From Thermosulfurimonas dismutans (GTDB lineage: Bacteria; Desulfobacterota; Thermodesulfobacteria; Thermodesulfobacteriales; Thermodesulfobacteriaceae), in contig DRMH01000132.1 of assembly GCA_011322625.1 (NCBI GenBank), forward strand, positions 1-40,682: a stretch of 40,682 nt of DNA, in the 5' to 3' direction. Made by a program: the position numbers and the translations under genes. Numbering within the stretch: the first letter of the stretch is position 1; every line of letters begins with the position of its first letter. Shown here piece after piece: positions 1 to 7,880 of the stretch. The notes beneath the pieces were generated by a model. It searched no databases and was not told the origin of the DNA. It worked only from the letters and a program-made list of their open reading frames with translations.

Positions 1-69
1 GCCAGTGAAATCCCCACCAGCTTGCGAAAATTCCTCCTTCCAGGCGTCCTCCCCTCGGTTCCCCGGCAT
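1..69 (-). other. Possible 5' end of a gene leaving the left edge
   Basis: A promoter-like element at 78-106 points leftwards off the window. An ATG lies at 69-67 and an AAGGAGG-like ribosome site at 39-33, both on the minus strand. The ATG frame stays open to the edge, but it is only 23 codons and resembles nothing I know. The ribosome site has no ATG, GTG or TTG at normal spacing; the nearest is a GTG at 17-15. I therefore cannot fix a start or product. The 107-158 stretch is AT-rich and shows no clear terminator or gene. Confidence 0.25.
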
Positions 70-77
70 CTTCGGAA

Positions 78-106
78 CTTTTAAGCGGAACCATAGAGAT
101 TGTCAA
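78..106 (-). promoter_or_regulatory. Sigma-70-like promoter reading off the left edge
   Basis: On the minus strand, TTGACA (106-101) is followed by a 17-base spacer and TAAAAG (83-78). The -35 is a perfect consensus and the -10 matches at four of six positions. It would drive a gene beyond the left edge of the window. Confidence 0.45.
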
Positions 107-158
107 AAAGTTTTTAAAGATAAAACCCTAAGTATTGATTGATTAATTCGATAAAAGT

Positions 159-815
159 TCAGGAGGATTTGAGGGCCAGGAGGATGAAGAATCCGGCCTG
201 GGGGTGGAAGCCTTCGCGGATTTCCTGGTTGGTGATGGGTCTTTCGGTTTGCGGGGGTTCAAAGAGGGTGCTCAGGATCCTTTTCTCCTTGAAACCGGTG
301 CGGGAGAGCAATTCCCTTAGTTCGGGCAGGGAATAGAAATGGGCCCTCTGGTAGAGGGGGTGCCCGCGGCGTCCCTTTTCCTGGTAGAAGGCGGCCCAGG
401 GGCTTTCCCGGAGGATGAGGCCCAGCACCAGGCGTCCGCCGGGACCGAGCACTCGATGGGCCTCCCGGAGCACCGCCTCCGGGGAATCCACGAAACAGAG
501 GGTGACCATGAGGAGGACCAGATCGAAGCCTCCCGTGACAAAGGGAAGATTTTCCCCTGCGGCCTGAACCACGGTAAGTCCTCTTTTACGGGCCAGCCTT
601 AACATCTCTAGCGATGGGTCTGCCCCGTAAGGGATTCCCAGGGGCAGGGCGAAGCGTCCGGTTCCCACCCCCACCTCCAGGCCCCGCCGGAAGTCCCGGC
701 ATACCCTCCTTAAGGCGGAAAGTTCCAGCGCATAGACCGACCGTCCGAAGGGTTTCTCGTACCAGTGGTCATAATCCCGGGCCAGCTGATCGAAGACCCG
801 AGGGGTCTCCTTCAT
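159..815 (-). CDS. Class I SAM-dependent methyltransferase
   Basis: About 218 residues. I use the ATG at 815 (MKETPRVFDQ) rather than the longer 968 start in the ORF track, because 815 gives the TGA/ATG 4-base overlap with the upstream methyltransferase and the extra residues are its antisense shadow. The SAM-binding motif I is LEVGVGTGRFALP. An acidic GADPSLEML follows, then a motif-IV-like FDLVLLMVTLCF and the post-motif GPGGRLVLG, the pattern of the Methyltransf_11 family. The substrate is not visible. It is the last gene of the run coiled-coil protein-dut-thyX-methyltransferase-methyltransferase. Two different methyltransferases side by side suggest a modification unrelated to dTMP synthesis, but this is inference. 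Confidence 0.85.
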   Translation of the reverse strand: MKETPRVFDQLARDYDHWYEKPFGRSVYALELSALRRVCRDFRRGLEVGVGTGRFALPLGIPYGADPSLEMLRLARKRGLTVVQAAGENLPFVTGGFDLVLLMVTLCFVDSPEAVLREAHRVLGPGGRLVLGLILRESPWAAFYQEKGRRGHPLYQRAHFYSLPELRELLSRTGFKEKRILSTLFEPPQTERPITNQEIREGFHPQAGFFILLALKSS

Positions 816-1384
816 GCGGATTTGACCCCCCGGGCGGTATAAAACCATTCGCCGAGAGGGGAGATATCCAGGGCGGTGAAGCCGGCCCTCTCGAGAAAGG
901 CGCGGGTTTCGTCCTCGGTCAAACGTTCGGAAACCGGTGGCCCCATAGGGGTTTCCTTCTTTTGCCATTCGAGGACCAGGACCCGTCCGCCGGGTTTAAG
1001 GAGCCTTCGAACCTCGCGAAGGAGCCGCACCGGGTCCTCCACCTCGTGAAGCACGAAGGCGAGAAGGGCCGCCTCGGCCACGGCCTCAGGCAAAGGAACC
1101 CGGTAGGTCTCGGAACGGACGAGCTCTATCTGGGTGAGTCCGGAGGCCTTTTTCTGTACCTCGGCGAGCATTTCCTCCTCCACATCCACGGCGAGCACCC
1201 GTCCCGAGGGCCCCACCCTTTCGGCGGCGGGAAGGGCGAAGTAGCCCGTGCCGCAGCCGAGATCAAGAAGGGTCTCCCCGGGCTTGAGATCCAGAAGCTC
1301 GAGGACCCTTTCCGGGGGAAGGTGTCTGCGGCGCTCCGGGGATTCCAGTTTGTGTTTCTCCCTGGGGTCGAAGCGATGGGCCAT
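812..1384 (-). CDS. Class I SAM-dependent methyltransferase, UbiE-like
   Basis: About 190 residues, starting at the ATG at 1384 (MAHRFDPREK). The ORF track start at 1627 lies inside thyX and its extra residues are an antisense artefact. The motif I is LLDLGCGTGYFALPAA, the acidic residue is in VLAVDVEEEML, and the later motif is LLKPGGRVLVLEW. This is typical of the UbiE/Methyltransf_11 group; the N-terminal KHKLESPERRRHLPPE stretch is common in small family members of unknown substrate. Its start is one base after the thyX stop and its stop overlaps the next methyltransferase start by four bases, so the genes are surely co-translated. Confidence 0.85.
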   Translation of the reverse strand: MAHRFDPREKHKLESPERRRHLPPERVLELLDLKPGETLLDLGCGTGYFALPAAERVGPSGRVLAVDVEEEMLAEVQKKASGLTQIELVRSETYRVPLPEAVAEAALLAFVLHEVEDPVRLLREVRRLLKPGGRVLVLEWQKKETPMGPPVSERLTEDETRAFLERAGFTALDISPLGEWFYTARGVKSA

Positions 1385-1385
1385 C

Positions 1386-2342
1386 TCAGAGGACCTCCCG
1401 CAGGGTCTCGGCCAGGTGCCGGATCTCCCACTGGGCCTTGGGATGGGCCCGTTTCTCCACGAAATCGCGCCAGACGAAAAGCGGCCCGGTGGCAAGCACC
1501 GTGGTGGCCGCCCCCTGAGGGGTGATGAAACGGGCGTCCTCCCTGCGGATGCCGGACTCGACCAGCCGGCGATAGGCCTCCATGGCCCGCCGGATCTCCG
1601 AGGCATAGACCTCCCGATGAGCCTCAAAGGAGGGAGGCAGGACGAACTGATCCACGGAGGTGTAGCGGTGGGAGCGCTGGTTGAAGTTGAGCCAGGTGTG
1701 GCGCACGAACTGATGGGAAAAGAGCCGGGAAAACCCCTCCACGATCACCGCAAGCCACCCGAAGGGTTCCTCCCCGGGAAGCTCTATGGCGGTGACCGCC
1801 GGGAGGGAAAAGAGGCCCTCCTCCGGTTCCGGACGTTCGAACCGGGGAAGGAGCCCGGAAAGCGGCCCGGCATAGACCCTCTTTAAGGGCCAGCCCTCCC
1901 AGCGGAGGGCGGGAAACTCGGTAAAGCCACGGTCCTCAATTCCCGGGGCGATAAGGGTCTCGAATTCCTCATCGGTCAGGCCTTCGGCGAAGTGGCGCAG
2001 GTTGAGCTGAAGGGCCCCGGTTGCGGGGTCGTACCAGGCCTTGTAAAGGGCGGAAAGGAGATCCGCGGAAAGCTCCTTGGGCTTTACGGTTAAGGGGGAG
2101 TGGGCGAAGACGCTCGCGTGCCCCGAGGCCTTAAGGCGCAGGAAGAAGGCCCTAAGTTTTTCCGGGTCGCGGAAGCGCTCCTCGGCAAAGAGGGAAAGCG
2201 GAGGGGTGTCGGCGTAGCAGATCCGGGCCCCGAGGAAGCTCAGAAACAGGCTGCGGCGGAAGGCCTCCCCTCCGAGATCCCGGTAAAGCTTAAGGAGAAA
2301 GTTTCGGCGAAGTTCGGACCAGACCTGGCGTGGATCGGTCAT
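1386..2342 (-). CDS. thyX: FAD-dependent thymidylate synthase (ThyX)
   Basis: A 318-residue protein that methylates dUMP to dTMP using methylenetetrahydrofolate with FAD and NADPH, replacing ThyA. The ThyX signature begins near residue 214 as RHTWLNFNQRS, matching RHRX7S except that the third residue is Thr instead of Arg. The family is usually 220-260 residues, so this one is long; an N-terminal LSLFAEERF and HASVFAHSPLT segment is also typical of ThyX (the H-x-S-V-x-E/H region). The start ATG overlaps the dut stop by four bases. Dut makes dUMP, which ThyX consumes, so the pair is a logical unit. The Thr variant may be tolerated, as the second Arg and the Ser of the motif are kept. Confidence 0.9.
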   Translation of the reverse strand: MTDPRQVWSELRRNFLLKLYRDLGGEAFRRSLFLSFLGARICYADTPPLSLFAEERFRDPEKLRAFFLRLKASGHASVFAHSPLTVKPKELSADLLSALYKAWYDPATGALQLNLRHFAEGLTDEEFETLIAPGIEDRGFTEFPALRWEGWPLKRVYAGPLSGLLPRFERPEPEEGLFSLPAVTAIELPGEEPFGWLAVIVEGFSRLFSHQFVRHTWLNFNQRSHRYTSVDQFVLPPSFEAHREVYASEIRRAMEAYRRLVESGIRREDARFITPQGAATTVLATGPLFVWRDFVEKRAHPKAQWEIRHLAETLREVL

Positions 2343-2782
2343 CGGTAACCCCCGGTGCTTCCGAAACCCCCGCGGGAGTCCTCGCAGGGGGGATCGGTCA
2401 TCTCCTCAAGTTCCACCCCCTCGGCTACGGCCAGGAGCACCATCTGGGCCAGACGCTCCCCGGCGGAAACCTTAACCGGCTTCGGGCCCGGGTTTAAGAC
2501 CAGGATCTTAAGTTCGTCGTTCTTTCCGCAGTAGTCGAAGTCGATGATCCCTGCCGAATGGGGGAAGAGGAGACCCTTCTTGCGAAAGAGGCTTGAGCGG
2601 GGGAAGACGAAGAGGGCGTAGGGTCTTTCGGTCTTTATGACCAGCCCGGTGCGGATGAAGGTGGGTTCTCCCGGGGGGATCTCCTGGTCCTCGAGGGCAA
2701 AAAGGTCAAAACCCACCGCACCGTCCGAGGCCTTTTCCGGAAGCCGGGCCCGCGGGTCCCTGCGCCAGACCTTAAGTTTCAC
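2339..2782 (-). CDS. dut: dUTP diphosphatase (dUTPase)
   Basis: A 147-residue trimeric-type dUTPase that hydrolyses dUTP to dUMP and diphosphate, keeping uracil out of DNA and feeding ThyX. The five family motifs are in order: DGAVGFDL, PRSSLF, GIIDFDYCG, RLAQMVL and a C-terminal RGGFGSTG. Motif 3 has the catalytic Asp and base-discriminating Tyr. The start is GTG, preceded by AAAGGAG at six bases. It overlaps the upstream coiled-coil gene by 11 bases and thyX by four, so expression is coupled across the operon. Confidence 0.95.
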   Translation of the reverse strand: MKLKVWRRDPRARLPEKASDGAVGFDLFALEDQEIPPGEPTFIRTGLVIKTERPYALFVFPRSSLFRKKGLLFPHSAGIIDFDYCGKNDELKILVLNPGPKPVKVSAGERLAQMVLLAVAEGVELEEMTDPPCEDSRGGFGSTGGYR

Positions 2783-3623
2783 CGGCGGCTCCTTTCTTCC
2801 CCACCCTCAGTACCTCGGGGTTCAGGGCCTCAAGATACTCCCCGCCCATGCTTACCAGAAGGACCCCGCGGCGGTTGGCGGTCTCGATCAATCTTTCGGG
2901 AATCTTTAGGGATGCAAGCACGGGAAGGATCTTTCCCCGATAGGCCGGTTCATAGGCCACCAGGTTTTCCAGCTTTTTCCGGAATTCCTCAAAGTGTTCG
3001 GAACGCAAACGGCTTTTCACTTCCGCTACCAGGACCCTCTCCTGCCCGGTTTCATCCTCGGCCACCACGATGGCATCGTATTGATTGGAAGACCCGTCCT
3101 TTTTATATTCCACATCCAGCATCCGCTTTTTCACCCTGAACCCCAGAGACTTTGCCAGATAAGGAATTCCGGGGGCAAAGATGTCCTCGGTAAGGGTTCC
3201 TAGTCTCTGGGCCATCTCGCCCCATTTTTTCCGCATCCACTCCCGGTCTTTTTCGGCCTGTTTTTCCATCCGCTCCAACCGTTTTTCCAGGCGATCGGAC
3301 CGTTTTTCCTTTCGCTCCATCTGTTTTTCCAGGCGATCCAACCGTTTTTCTTTTTGCTCCATCTGCTTTTCGTGACTGATTATGGAGGCCTTAAGTTCCG
3401 AGACCGATTTTCGGAGCTCCCGGATCTTTTGTAACTCCTCCGCGGCCCTCCTCCGCTCCTCGGCAGCCCTCTTTCTTTCCTCCGCGGCCCTTTTTCTTTC
3501 CTCCAGGATGGACATCACCAGATCCGAGGTGATGTCCTTAAGAAGCTCGAGATCCTTTCTGGCCTCCTTCACCTGGGGATAAAGTTCCGCCAGAAGCCTT
3601 TCCACCCTCTCCAGTCGCTCCAT
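2772..3623 (-). CDS. Coiled-coil protein with PD-(D/E)XK-like C-terminal domain (DUF3782-type)
   Basis: 283 residues. Roughly residues 1-160 are a long charged coiled coil containing three 7-residue repeats (ERKRAAE type) and three 14-residue repeats (EKQMERKEKRSDRL type). The C-terminal 120 residues look like a restriction-endonuclease fold: a conserved Asp in NQYDAIVVAED, then VLVAEVKSRL, giving the D-(x)n-ExK core. Such proteins are common in thermophiles and annotated DUF3782 or of unknown function; nuclease activity is unproven. It opens the dut-thyX operon. The ATG at 3623 has an AGAGGA-like ribosome site eight bases upstream. A DNA-end or repair role would fit the nucleotide-pool neighbours, but that is inference. 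Confidence 0.75.
   Translation of the reverse strand: MERLERVERLLAELYPQVKEARKDLELLKDITSDLVMSILEERKRAAEERKRAAEERRRAAEELQKIRELRKSVSELKASIISHEKQMEQKEKRLDRLEKQMERKEKRSDRLEKRLERMEKQAEKDREWMRKKWGEMAQRLGTLTEDIFAPGIPYLAKSLGFRVKKRMLDVEYKKDGSSNQYDAIVVAEDETGQERVLVAEVKSRLRSEHFEEFRKKLENLVAYEPAYRGKILPVLASLKIPERLIETANRRGVLLVSMGGEYLEALNPEVLRVGKKGAAGET
3260..3366 (-). repeat. 42-base in-frame tandem repeats in the coiled-coil gene
   Basis: Two near-identical 42-base units start at 3281 and 3323 (GTTTTTCCAGGCGATC...CTCCATCT on the plus strand), with a diverged half unit from 3260. Each encodes 14 residues, two coiled-coil heptads. The copy number can therefore change without breaking the frame. Confidence 0.8.
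3435..3508 (-). repeat. 21-base in-frame repeats encoding a charged heptad
   Basis: Three consecutive 21-base units encode variations of ERKRAAE near residues 40-65 of the same coiled-coil protein. They differ at a few third positions, so they are old or recoded rather than fresh duplications. Confidence 0.6.
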
Positions 3624-3651
3624 AACTTAATCCTCTTGGAGGTTTCTTTTT

Positions 3652-3680
3652 CTTATACTAGCAAAATTTTCTCGTCCCGA
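3652..3680 (-). promoter_or_regulatory. Candidate promoter of the coiled-coil-dut-thyX operon
   Basis: On the minus strand TATAAG (3657-3652) is a five-of-six match to a -10. It follows a 17-base spacer after TCGGGA (3680-3675), which is only a three-of-six -35. The transcript would start about 20-25 bases before the ATG at 3623, just upstream of its ribosome site. Confidence 0.35.
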
Positions 3681-3684
3681 AAAT

Positions 3685-3960
3685 TTAAGCCCTTCTTTTG
3701 TGGGCCCAGAGCATGTGACTTCTCGGAAACTCGCGGGAAAAGAGCCTCTCGCAGAGCTTGAGGACTTCCTTTTCGCCGGAGGCCTCAAAGTCCTCCCGGA
3801 AAAAGCCCCTTTCCTCCAGGCGGAAACCCTCCTCCGTGCGCACCACCCGCACCAGACGGTTGCGTTTCTTGCAGAGAAAGTCCAGGCACTCTCCGGGGGA
3901 GAGCCCGGGGAGCCTTTCGGAAAGCCAGCGCAGGGCCTCTTCCTTCCTTATGCGGGCCAT
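3685..3960 (-). CDS. Small protein of unknown function
   Basis: 91 residues, soluble and basic, with no signal peptide or membrane segment. I do not recognise the family. The sequence begins MARIRKEEALRWLSERLPG and has a helical N-terminal third, a basic CKKRNRLVRVV strand-like centre and a charged C-terminus. Only one Cys pair (CLDFLC) is seen and it is not a recognisable metal site. The ATG at 3960 is preceded by GGGAGGGGA at about six bases, a good ribosome site. It sits between the dut operon and the divergently transcribed DUF4139 gene, with 78 bases to the next start. Confidence 0.65.
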   Translation of the reverse strand: MARIRKEEALRWLSERLPGLSPGECLDFLCKKRNRLVRVVRTEEGFRLEERGFFREDFEASGEKEVLKLCERLFSREFPRSHMLWAHKRRA

Positions 3961-4038
3961 GGAAGATCCCCTCCCGGAAATATGCTAACATAACTTCAAT
4001 CCTCCCTCCGGTTGAGAGGGGGAGTAAAGGAGGGGATG

Positions 4039-5478
4039 ATGAGACGGCTTGCGCTCATCCTGGTCCTTTTCTTGCTGGTCGAAGCCCCGGCCCGGGGGTT
4101 GACCCGCCGGCCCCTTGAACTTTCCCTTACCCCGGAAGGGGCCTATCTCACCGAGGAGATCTCCCTTTCGGCCGGGGAGGTCCGTGAAGCGAGACTTTCT
4201 TTTCCCGGGCGGATCGACCCCGGGAATATTACCGTACTTGGGGTTCCGCAGGGTTGCCTGGTGAATTTTATCCCGCAGGGCTTTGCGAAGCCGCAGGGGC
4301 CGGTGGCCGAGGAGAGCCGCCGGATAAGGGCCGAACTTTCGAAAATCTCTAGGGAAGAAGAGGTGCTCTCCCTCCAGGAAAAATGGCTTTTGAGACTCAG
4401 CCCCCGGGATTTGGGGAGGGATCCCCTTTCGGCCCTTAAGCGGCTGGGGCTTAAGCTTGAGGAGATAAAGACCCGGCAGGCGGAGCTGGAACGGAAACGG
4501 GCCGCACTCAAAAAACGGCTTCTTGCCCTGGAGGAAAAGCTCGCCTTAAAGGAGGAGACCCTTCTTTCCCCGGTCTTCCGCTGCGAAGGGGCTCCTTCGA
4601 CCTATATTCTCAGGGTTCGTTACCCCCTCTCCGGGCTTGAGTACCGGGAGGAGCGTCGGGTCCTGGTATGGCCGGAGAGGTCCCGGGTGGAGTTTCGGCT
4701 GGGGCTATGGCTCACCGAGCGTCTGGGCCGCCCGCTTCCGGAACTTCTACTCCGCTATGAGGTTCGTCCCAAGGGGCCGACCCTTTATGAGCCCCCGCCC
4801 TTCAGGCCCTGGTATGTGGATGAACCCCCGATAAGGATCCTTACCTTAAAGGCCCCGGCTGCGGTAAAGGGAAGGGCTCCCTCCGCAGAGCCCCTCCTCG
4901 AGGGAAGGCTCTATCAGGTTTCCCTCTCCGCCCTTTCCCCGGGAATTCCCCGGTTTGTGCTCCTTGAAAGGCGGGAGTTTCCGGCCCGGGTACGGGTCGA
5001 GGTCCCGGCCTACAGTCTTCCCCGGGCCTATCTGGCGATGAGCCTTCTCCCGCGGGTCTATCTTCCCGGAGGTTCGGCCCGGATCTTCCTTTCCGGAAGA
5101 GAGCTTCCGGAGAGAAAACTTCCGGACCTAAGGCCCGGCCGCAGGCTGGACCTCTATCTTTCCGAGGACCCCTGGGTGGAGGTCACCCGAAAGATCCTGC
5201 GGGACTACGAGGAACGGGTGGGGGTGGTGAAAAAACGCCTGAGGCGCACCCTGAGGTGGCAAATCGAGGTAAAAAGCGCCCACCGGGAAAGACTACCTCT
5301 TATCCTTTACGAGAGGATTCCGGTCAGCCGGAAGAAGGAGATCCGGGTCTCGGTTACCGCCGATCCGCCCTGGAACGAACTTTCCCCCCAGGGACGGGCC
5401 ACCTGGCACCTTACCCTATCTCCTGGGAAACCCCTTAAGATTCTCCTTCAGGCGGTGATCGAGCGTCCGGCCCCTTGA
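4039..5478 (+). CDS. Secreted DUF4139/DUF4140-like protein
   Basis: About 479 residues. I choose the ATG at 4039, five bases after AAGGAGG (4027-4033), over the TTG at 4012. A signal peptide is clear: two Arg, a hydrophobic LALILVLFLLVEA core and a likely cut after APARG. Next is a DUF4140-like beta domain (AYLTEEISLSAGEVREARLS), a coiled coil (about residues 85-180) and a C-terminal part matching the DUF4139 ending: RIPVSRKKEIRVSV then WHLTLSPGKPLKI. Family members (sometimes called mucoidy inhibitor MuiA-like) are exported proteins of unknown role. This copy is shorter in the middle than most. It is divergent from the 91-residue gene and 42 bases ahead of zapB. Confidence 0.7.
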   Translation: MRRLALILVLFLLVEAPARGLTRRPLELSLTPEGAYLTEEISLSAGEVREARLSFPGRIDPGNITVLGVPQGCLVNFIPQGFAKPQGPVAEESRRIRAELSKISREEEVLSLQEKWLLRLSPRDLGRDPLSALKRLGLKLEEIKTRQAELERKRAALKKRLLALEEKLALKEETLLSPVFRCEGAPSTYILRVRYPLSGLEYREERRVLVWPERSRVEFRLGLWLTERLGRPLPELLLRYEVRPKGPTLYEPPPFRPWYVDEPPIRILTLKAPAAVKGRAPSAEPLLEGRLYQVSLSALSPGIPRFVLLERREFPARVRVEVPAYSLPRAYLAMSLLPRVYLPGGSARIFLSGRELPERKLPDLRPGRRLDLYLSEDPWVEVTRKILRDYEERVGVVKKRLRRTLRWQIEVKSAHRERLPLILYERIPVSRKKEIRVSVTADPPWNELSPQGRATWHLTLSPGKPLKILLQAVIERPAP

Positions 5479-5520
5479 CCGATCCCCCAAACCCTCATAA
5501 GCTTGAGGAGGGAGGTCGAT

Positions 5521-5760
5521 ATGGAGATGGATGTTCAGGATCTAAGGGTCCTTGAAGAAAAGATAGAGACGCTCCTCCAGGTGCTGGGGCGTTTAAAGGC
5601 GGAGAGGGAAGAGCTGCTTTTGAAGCTGCAGGAGAAAGAGGCCGAGGTGGCTCGGCTTCAGGAAGAGTTGAACCGCCGGGAGGAAGAAAGGAGGGCCGTC
5701 AGGGAAAGGATCGGACACCTGATCGAAAGGCTCTCCCAGTTCTCCGAAGGGGGCGCATAA
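5521..5760 (+). CDS. zapB: ZapB-like cell-division coiled-coil protein
   Basis: 79 residues, almost entirely a single coiled coil (VLEEKIETLLQVLGRLKAERE onwards), the size and shape of ZapB, which links Z-ring and chromosome terminus through ZapA. I start at the ATG at 5521, five bases after GGAGG; the TTG at 5503 in the track overlaps that ribosome site. It ends three bases before zapA. Sequence alone would not separate ZapB from any short coiled coil, so the call rests on zapA being next. Confidence 0.65.
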   Translation: MEMDVQDLRVLEEKIETLLQVLGRLKAEREELLLKLQEKEAEVARLQEELNRREEERRAVRERIGHLIERLSQFSEGGA

Positions 5761-5763
5761 AGT

Positions 5764-6060
5764 TTGTCCGAAAGGCTTATTGAATTCGAATTTGCGGGAA
5801 ACCGCTTTACCTTCCGGGCCGAGCTCCCGGAAGAGGAGATAGAAGAAATATTGGCCTATCTGGAGGACCGCAAGAGACGAATTAAGAACCGCCGGCAATT
5901 GTCCCCCTTGAAGCAGGCGGTGGTGCTTTTGCTGGAGATCACGGCGGAGCTGGTAAGGCTTAGGCGCGAGCACCGACTCCTTTCGGAGAAGATAGGGAGA
6001 GAAGCGGTAAGATTGAGCGAAACCATAGAGAGAGAACTCAAATGCCTGGGGTGTGCGTGA
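5764..6060 (+). CDS. zapA: Cell division protein ZapA
   Basis: 98 residues. ZapA bundles FtsZ filaments at the division site. An N-terminal beta/alpha head (LIEFEFAGNRFTFRAELPEEEI) precedes a long C-terminal coiled coil, as in the family. The start is TTG, three bases after zapB. The stop overlaps the 5' strand of the 6S RNA candidate. In many bacteria ZapA is encoded just upstream of the 6S RNA gene, and that synteny supports both calls. Confidence 0.8.
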   Translation: MSERLIEFEFAGNRFTFRAELPEEEIEEILAYLEDRKRRIKNRRQLSPLKQAVVLLLEITAELVRLRREHRLLSEKIGREAVRLSETIERELKCLGCA

Positions 6061-6231
6061 TCGGCTATGGCGCCCGCCGAGGCAACACCGTACCCGCGGA
6101 GGGAGCCCTCTCCGTCCTGGTGCATGCTCCGGCCTTGACCGCCGGAGAAGCCGAAGGGGCGGATGGCTCCCTAAGGTAGGACTCAGGTCCTCGAAGCGGG
6201 GCGGCTGACACGGCACCCCGGGCCATTTTTT
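6044..6231 (+). ncRNA. ssrS: Probable 6S RNA (RNA polymerase regulator)
   Basis: The roughly 185-base stretch between zapA and rny folds as one long rod. CCTGGGGTGT (6045-6054) pairs with GCACCCCGGG (6213-6222). After a bulged G, CGTG (6056-6059) pairs with CACG (6209-6212). Inside, GGGAGCC pairs with GGCTCCC, and the tip is the perfect hairpin CTCCGGC-CTTGACC-GCCGGAG. A run of six T (6226-6231) follows the closing stem and could end transcription. Length, rod shape and position after zapA match 6S RNA, which mimics an open promoter and sequesters sigma-70 polymerase. I could not run a covariance model, and the exact ends are estimates. Confidence 0.7.
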
Positions 6232-6284
6232 AGGGCCCTCCCTTCCTTCCTCCCCCGGCGGAAGAAATAAAGGGGAGGTTCAGA

Positions 6285-7880
6285 ATGAAGATCCTGGCGG
6301 TTTTGTTGGCGCTGATCGTCGGGGCGGTGGTCGGTTTCCTGGTCGGATATCGTTTACGCCGTAAGGAAGAGTTTGAGGATAAGAGACGGGCCGAGGAGGA
6401 AGCCCGGCTGATCCTGGAACGGGCCCGTCGGGAAGCGGAGACCGTGGTCCAGGAGGCCCGGATACGGGCCAAAGAGGAGCTCTTCCGAAAGAAGGAGGAG
6501 CTGGAAAAGGAGCTCCAGCGTCAGAGGGAGGCACAGGAACAGGAGCTCCGTCAAAAGCTCCGGGATCTGGAGAGCCGGGCCGCCCAGATCAACGAAAAGG
6601 AAAAGGAACTTTCCCGTCGTGAGGGAGAGCTCCGGAGTATGGCCGAGGATCTGCGGGCCAAGCTCTCGGAGGTGGATAAGACCCGGGAGGAACTGGCCCG
6701 CCAGAGGGAGGAATTACAGCGGCTGGTGGAGGAGGAGAAGAAGCGGCTGGAGGAGGTGGCCCATCTCAGTGAGGAAGAGGCCCGTAACCTTCTTCTTTCC
6801 CGGGTGGAGGAGGAGGTACGGGAGGAGGCCGCACGGGTGCTCATGCGGGTGGAGGCCGAAACCAAGGAGGAGGCCAAGCGCAAGGCCCAGGAGATCCTGG
6901 CGCTGGCCATTGCCCGCTGTGCCGCGGAATTCGTAACCGAAAAGACGGTCTCGGTGGTGCCGCTTCCCAGCGAGGAGATGAAGGGCCGGATCATCGGGCG
7001 CGAGGGCCGGAACATCCGGGCCTTTGAGGCCGCCACCGGAGTCACGGTCCTCATCGACGATACCCCGGAGGTGGTGGTGCTTTCCTGCTTCAATCCCATT
7101 CGGCGGGAGATCGCCCGGCTGGCCATGGAACGCCTGGTGGCCGATGGCCGTATCCATCCGGCCCGCATCGAGGAGGTGGTCAAAAAGGTGGAAGAGGAGA
7201 TGGAGAGCACCATCAAGGAGACCGGGGAGAAGGCGGCCTTCGATGTGGGGGTTTACGGGCTTCACCCCGAATTGATCAAACTCCTCGGAAAACTCAAATT
7301 CCGCACCAGTTATACCCAGAACGTATTGCAGCATTCCATAGAGGTGGCCTTCATCTGCGGGGTCATGGCCGGGGAGCTGGGGCTGGATGTGAAGAAGGCC
7401 AAGCGGGCCGGGCTCCTTCACGATATCGGTAAGGCCGTGGACTTCGAGCAGGAGGGGCCGCACGCCCTTATCGGGGCGGATCTGGCCCGCAAGTACGGAG
7501 AGGACGAGGAGATCGTGAACGCCATCGCCGCGCACCACGAGGACGTGCCGGCCCAGTCGGTGCTGGCCATCCTGGTGCAGGCCGCGGACGCCGTCTCCGG
7601 GGCCCGTCCCGGGGCCCGGCGGGAGCTCCTGGAAACCTATATCAAACGCCTTCAGGAGCTGGAGAATATCGCGCACAGTTTCAAGGGGGTGCAGAAGGCT
7701 TATGCCATTCAGGCCGGCCGCGAGGTCCGGGTAATCGTGGATAGCGGCAGGGTCTCGGACGAGGAGGCGGTGTTGCTGGCCCGGGATATCGCCCGTAAGA
7801 TCGAGGAAGAGGTCAAGTTCCCCGGGGTGATCAAGGTCACGGTCATCCGGGAGACCCGGGCGGTGGAGTACGCCAAATGA
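6285..7880 (+). CDS. rny: Ribonuclease Y
   Basis: 531 residues, the normal length. RNase Y is a membrane-bound endoribonuclease that starts mRNA decay. In order: one N-terminal membrane helix ([19 protein letters not shown], about 3-21), a long coiled coil (about 25-200), a KH domain with [15 protein letters not shown], then an HD domain with the HD pair in [11 protein letters not shown] and the later AIAAHHEDV. All catalytic motifs are present. The ATG at 6285 follows GGGGAGG. Its stop overlaps the ymdB start by four bases; rny-ymdB is a widely conserved pair. Confidence 0.96.
   Translation: MKILAVLLALIVGAVVGFLVGYRLRRKEEFEDKRRAEEEARLILERARREAETVVQEARIRAKEELFRKKEELEKELQRQREAQEQELRQKLRDLESRAAQINEKEKELSRREGELRSMAEDLRAKLSEVDKTREELARQREELQRLVEEEKKRLEEVAHLSEEEARNLLLSRVEEEVREEAARVLMRVEAETKEEAKRKAQEILALAIARCAAEFVTEKTVSVVPLPSEEMKGRIIGREGRNIRAFEAATGVTVLIDDTPEVVVLSCFNPIRREIARLAMERLVADGRIHPARIEEVVKKVEEEMESTIKETGEKAAFDVGVYGLHPELIKLLGKLKFRTSYTQNVLQHSIEVAFICGVMAGELGLDVKKAKRAGLLHDIGKAVDFEQEGPHALIGADLARKYGEDEEIVNAIAAHHEDVPAQSVLAILVQAADAVSGARPGARRELLETYIKRLQELENIAHSFKGVQKAYAIQAGREVRVIVDSGRVSDEEAVLLARDIARKIEEEVKFPGVIKVTVIRETRAVEYAK

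Noticed and set aside
614-1525. 303-residue plus-strand ORF across the two methyltransferases and thyX
   Set aside because: It is the antisense of strongly supported genes; composition is Pro/Gly/Arg-rich and matches no family.
812-1627. Long 271-residue start for the second methyltransferase
   Set aside because: The extra 81 residues are the antisense shadow of thyX; ATG 1384 joins the thyX stop.
3981-3991. TATGTTAGCAT repeated at 3981-3991 (minus strand) and 30941-30951 (plus strand)
   Set aside because: An 11-base repeat is expected many times by chance in 40 kb; it may be a weak -10 but I cannot support a shared motif.
6714-7676. 320-residue minus-strand ORF over rny
   Set aside because: Antisense of RNase Y; the high-GC codon bias keeps this frame open.
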